Shown here one piece after another: positions 4,545 to 6,683 of a stretch of DNA of 6,683 nucleotides. Position numbers and translations under genes: made by a program. Each line of letters opens with the position of its first letter. Positions within the stretch are counted from its first letter, which is position 1. The notes below the pieces were generated by a model. That model did no database searches. It had not been told where the DNA came from and saw nothing but the letters and a program-made list of their open reading frames with translations. Origin of the DNA: J054 sp964613615 (GTDB taxonomy: Bacteria; Pseudomonadota; Gammaproteobacteria; Steroidobacterales; GCA-2729495); assembly GCA_964613615.1 (NCBI GenBank), contig CAZTIB010000036.1, forward strand, positions 1 to 6,683, written 5' to 3'.

Positions 4545-6215
4545 ATGTCCCTCGCCGTCACCCTGCAGAACCTCGCGAACCTGGTCCGGTTCACCCCGTC
4601 CGCCGCGCCGGGCCCGGCGGGCCGGACGGGCGGTGCCACGGCCACCAATCGCGCTAACTTGCTGCAGGCCCAGCGCCAGCTGTTCGAGGTGTTTCAGTCC
4701 CTCGTGGACCTGGACACGGCGGTGAACGGATCGTCGAGCCTGCGCCTGGCGCTGCCGGTGGCACGCTCGGAACCGGGCCTGGCCCTGGACCTGACGAGCC
4801 GCGCAGCGCGCCTGGGCTCCACTGAAGAGATCAATGCCACGCCCACGTCATTCACGCCTTTCGGCCCTGACTGGAACGGCGCCTCCACGTCCCTGCTGAC
4901 GGTGACCGGGGTGTATGACGGTTCGGACGGCAGCGGTGAAATGACCTTCGAGGTGCGCCGGGCCGGGGAGCGGGGCGTCGATCGCCCGCGAATCCGGATA
5001 TACGACCCGCAGGGCCAGACGATTCGCACCTTCACGGTGAACCGGAACCACGCGCTGGATCGCCTTTACAGCCTGCGCAACGGTTTGTCCGTCACGGTTG
5101 GCGAGGGCTTCCTGGTCAATCGGGACACCGCCGTATTCCAGGTCTTCGACGGCGTGGGCAGTGCGGTGGACCCGGACAAAGCTTTCAACGGTCTGCGCAA
5201 CGACAATCCCAACCTGCAGTTCGGCCTGCCGGCCATCGTCAACAACAGTTTCCAGGTGAACGGCGAGCCCATCGCGGTGACCGTGAGTGACAGCGTCAAC
5301 AGTGTGATCGCCCGAATCAACCAGTCAGCGGCCGGCGTGACAGCCACGTTCAACCCATTGGCCGAGCAGATCGAGTTCGTGCAGAACACGCCGGGCGAGG
5401 CGCCGACGATCGCGTTGACCGACGACTTTTCGAACTTCCTGCAGGCCACCAAGCTGTCGTCGGCTGTCGTCACCCCTGGCAAGGATCCGGACAATGAGCG
5501 GCCGCTGGAAGATGTCAGCATATTTGCCGCGGCCCAGAGCGGTAATTTTGCGATCAACGGGCAATCCATTGCGGTGGATGTGCAGAACGATTCCCTGGAC
5601 GATGTAGTCGCCCGCATCAACAGCGCAGACGTTGGTGCGGTGGCGAGTTTCGATGCGGCATCCCGGCAGGTCACCCTGACGGCCGCCGACGGCGTCAGCG
5701 AGCTCGACATTGACAGCAACGGCACCGGGCTGTTCCCGGCCCTGAACCTGCCGGAGGGGCGGGTGGATCCGGAGGCGCGCACCGGTGGCATCAATCCGCG
5801 GCGGGTGAAACGTATCGTCGACTCCGTCGCTGCTCTTGCCGACGGCCTGAACGCGCTGTATAGCAACCGGGGCCTGTTGAACGGCAAAGACCCGCAAGTG
5901 GTCGCGCTGCGCAATCAGCTGGAAACCGCGGTTGCCAGCGTGCTCGGCGGAGGCGCGGGACGCCTGGACAGCAACGTCGGCCTGCGCTTCAATCGGGACC
6001 GCACGGCCCGGGACCTGGGCAAATTTGTCGAAGTCGATCGGCGCAAGCTGACCCTGGTATTGGAGAGAAGCGCGAAGCGGGTAGGGGCGTTTTTCAATGG
6101 CACAGACAAGGGCGCGGGCTTCACCGCTGCCGTGGCCGGCGCCGTCGGTGGCTCGATTCGCAGCCTGTCCTCGACCCTTGGCAGCCGTGGAACGTTGATC
6201 GACAGCTTTGCCTGA
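4545..6215 (+). CDS. FliD-like protein with two flagellar hook-IN repeats, standing alone
   Basis: This 556-residue protein resembles flagellar hook-associated proteins. Residues about 92-230 form a beta-rich region with SLLTVTGVYDGSDGSGEMTF and a repeated 'nGLsvtvGeGflvnrDtavF' strand pattern. Two hook-IN motifs follow. Repeat 1 spans residues about 235-303 (SFQVNGEPIAVTV, VIARIN, AGVTATF, ending FLQATKL). Repeat 2 spans about 334-401 (NFAINGQSIAVDV, VVARIN, ending LFPALNL). The C-terminal 140 residues resemble FliD_C: a helix (420-440), LRNQLETAVASVLGG, then VGLRFNRD, FVEVDRRKLTLVLE, VGAFFNGTDKGAG and a final helix ending GTLIDSFA. There is no cysteine in the whole protein, as is common in axial flagellar proteins. 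The usual FliD_N start is not recognisable. Instead residues 1-35 hold a short helix and a low-complexity Pro/Gly/Ala stretch. No signal peptide is seen. No other flagellar gene lies in the window, so a role as filament cap is not supported by context. Start at 4545 has a poor ribosome binding site; the next in-frame alternative is TTG at 4659. Confidence 0.8.
   Translation: MSLAVTLQNLANLVRFTPSAAPGPAGRTGGATATNRANLLQAQRQLFEVFQSLVDLDTAVNGSSSLRLALPVARSEPGLALDLTSRAARLGSTEEINATPTSFTPFGPDWNGASTSLLTVTGVYDGSDGSGEMTFEVRRAGERGVDRPRIRIYDPQGQTIRTFTVNRNHALDRLYSLRNGLSVTVGEGFLVNRDTAVFQVFDGVGSAVDPDKAFNGLRNDNPNLQFGLPAIVNNSFQVNGEPIAVTVSDSVNSVIARINQSAAGVTATFNPLAEQIEFVQNTPGEAPTIALTDDFSNFLQATKLSSAVVTPGKDPDNERPLEDVSIFAAAQSGNFAINGQSIAVDVQNDSLDDVVARINSADVGAVASFDAASRQVTLTAADGVSELDIDSNGTGLFPALNLPEGRVDPEARTGGINPRRVKRIVDSVAALADGLNALYSNRGLLNGKDPQVVALRNQLETAVASVLGGGAGRLDSNVGLRFNRDRTARDLGKFVEVDRRKLTLVLERSAKRVGAFFNGTDKGAGFTAAVAGAVGGSIRSLSSTLGSRGTLIDSFA
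4595..4630 (+). repeat. 36-bp GC-rich near-perfect palindrome inside the FliD-like coding start
   Basis: Around the centre 4612/4613, 16 of 18 base pairs match. The outer arms CCCGTCCG (4595-4602) and CGGACGGG (4623-4630) are exact, and the core CGCCGGGCCCGGCG (4606-4619) is a perfect palindrome. The mismatches are 4603/4622 and 4605/4620. It covers codons 17-29, encoding the low-complexity segment rich in Ala, Pro and Gly. In RNA it would form a very stable hairpin about 50 nt after the start codon. Confidence 0.6.
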
Positions 6216-6226
6216 ACCAGCGGCCG

Positions 6227-6683
6227 CTAGCTCTTGATGATCCAGCCGCGCAGCACGTCCATGTACTCGGCGTTGACCTCGGCGAAGGCATCCGGGGCTC
6301 CCTTCTCCAGTAGCGCCCGGTTGGTCTCCGGGAATTTTTCCCGGCCGCCTTCCTCCGGCCACTGGCGGGTGGCGTCGATCACGATCTTGCTGGTGCGCCC
6401 GTAGCTGGGCTGGCTCGGGTCCGTGAACAGGCCCGGCCCCTCGTCGACAATGTAGTAAGCGTTCTTCGGCTGCCACCGCGCGCCCACGGCGGCCAGGACC
6501 TCGGTGTGATTCAGCACGTTGATGTCTTTGTCGACCACGATCACGACCTTGGCGATGCCGAAGCCCGATACCACTTTCTTGCCGGCCTCGATGCCCTGAC
6601 CGGGCGCGGTCTTGTCGATGCTCATGAAGATGCAGCCCATCGCGTACTGCGGCGTGTGATAGGCGATCAGGTTCGGGATGCGC
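6227..6683 (-). CDS. UbiD-family decarboxylase, C-terminal part (gene runs off the right edge)
   Basis: The frame is open from the right edge to the TAG at 6229-6227, giving 151 residues of the C-terminal domain. UbiD-family enzymes are (de)carboxylases of aromatic or alpha,beta-unsaturated acids that use prenylated FMN. The visible part begins RIPNLIAYHTPQYAMGCIF. It continues with GIAKVVIVVDKDINVLNHTE, the family's signature 'K-vvvVDeDiDv-d--ev' strand and helix. It then has ARWQPKNAYYIVDEGPG, a DPSQP segment and SKIVIDATRQWPEEGGREKFPE, the usual 'sK-giDAT' region. The final stretch is a helical tail ending GWIIKS. The Arg-Glu-Glu catalytic residues and prenyl-FMN pocket lie in the missing N-terminal and middle parts, so activity and substrate cannot be judged. 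The ATG codons inside the visible part (for example at 6640) are internal, since homology continues to the edge. The stop lies 11 bp from the stop of the convergent FliD-like gene. Confidence 0.87.
   Translation of the reverse strand, partial: RIPNLIAYHTPQYAMGCIFMSIDKTAPGQGIEAGKKVVSGFGIAKVVIVVDKDINVLNHTEVLAAVGARWQPKNAYYIVDEGPGLFTDPSQPSYGRTSKIVIDATRQWPEEGGREKFPETNRALLEKGAPDAFAEVNAEYMDVLRGWIIKS

Noticed and set aside
5066..5914. Long minus-strand open frames within the FliD-like gene (also 5325-6476)
   Set aside because: They are high-GC shadow frames antisense to a gene with clear hook-IN and FliD_C features; their translations show no recognisable domains.
6219..6228. AGCGGCCGCT palindrome between the FliD-like and ubiD stop codons, as a bidirectional terminator
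   Set aside because: The stems would be five base pairs with no loop, and neither side is followed by a T-tract.

Overview
The window is dense, GC-rich bacterial chromosome holding seven protein-coding genes, two of them cut by the window edges. I see no rRNA, tRNA, CRISPR array, insertion sequence or phage genes. Gene content (a class I PPK2 kinase, a Tat-exported DUF1838 protein, a UbiD-family decarboxylase, a luciferase-like oxidoreductase and a FliD-like hook-IN protein) and the high GC suggest a proteobacterium, most likely a free-living marine or soil gammaproteobacterium. The taxonomic placement is inference from gene families and composition only.

Layout. Positions 1-194 (minus) hold the 5' end of a secreted protein with a probable SnoaL/NTF2-like fold. 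Across a 93-bp divergent gap, two plus-strand genes follow: a luciferase-like monooxygenase-family oxidoreductase (288-1322) and a membrane protein with a degenerate NERD-type domain (1338-2315). The latter overlaps tail-to-tail by 9 bp with a minus-strand pair: a Tat-signal DUF1838 protein (2307-3305) and, upstream of it, ppk2 (3398-4375). A 169-bp divergent region (4376-4544) separates ppk2 from a plus-strand FliD-like protein (4545-6215), which carries two flagellar hook-IN repeats and a FliD_C-like tail. This region contains a perfect 24-bp palindrome and an exact sigma-28-type -10 octamer. The window ends with the 3' part of a UbiD-family decarboxylase gene on the minus strand (6227 to the edge), 11 bp from the FliD-like stop codon.

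How the genes work together. There is no obvious single pathway. The SnoaL-like, LLM oxidoreductase, DUF1838 and UbiD genes are the kind often found in oxidative or aromatic catabolism, but they do not form one operon here. PPK2 links polyphosphate to nucleotide phosphorylation. The most unusual parts are the FliD-like protein, which stands alone without other flagellar genes and lacks a recognisable FliD_N domain, with its structured upstream region, and the NERD-like domain whose expected Glu-x-Lys catalytic pair is replaced.
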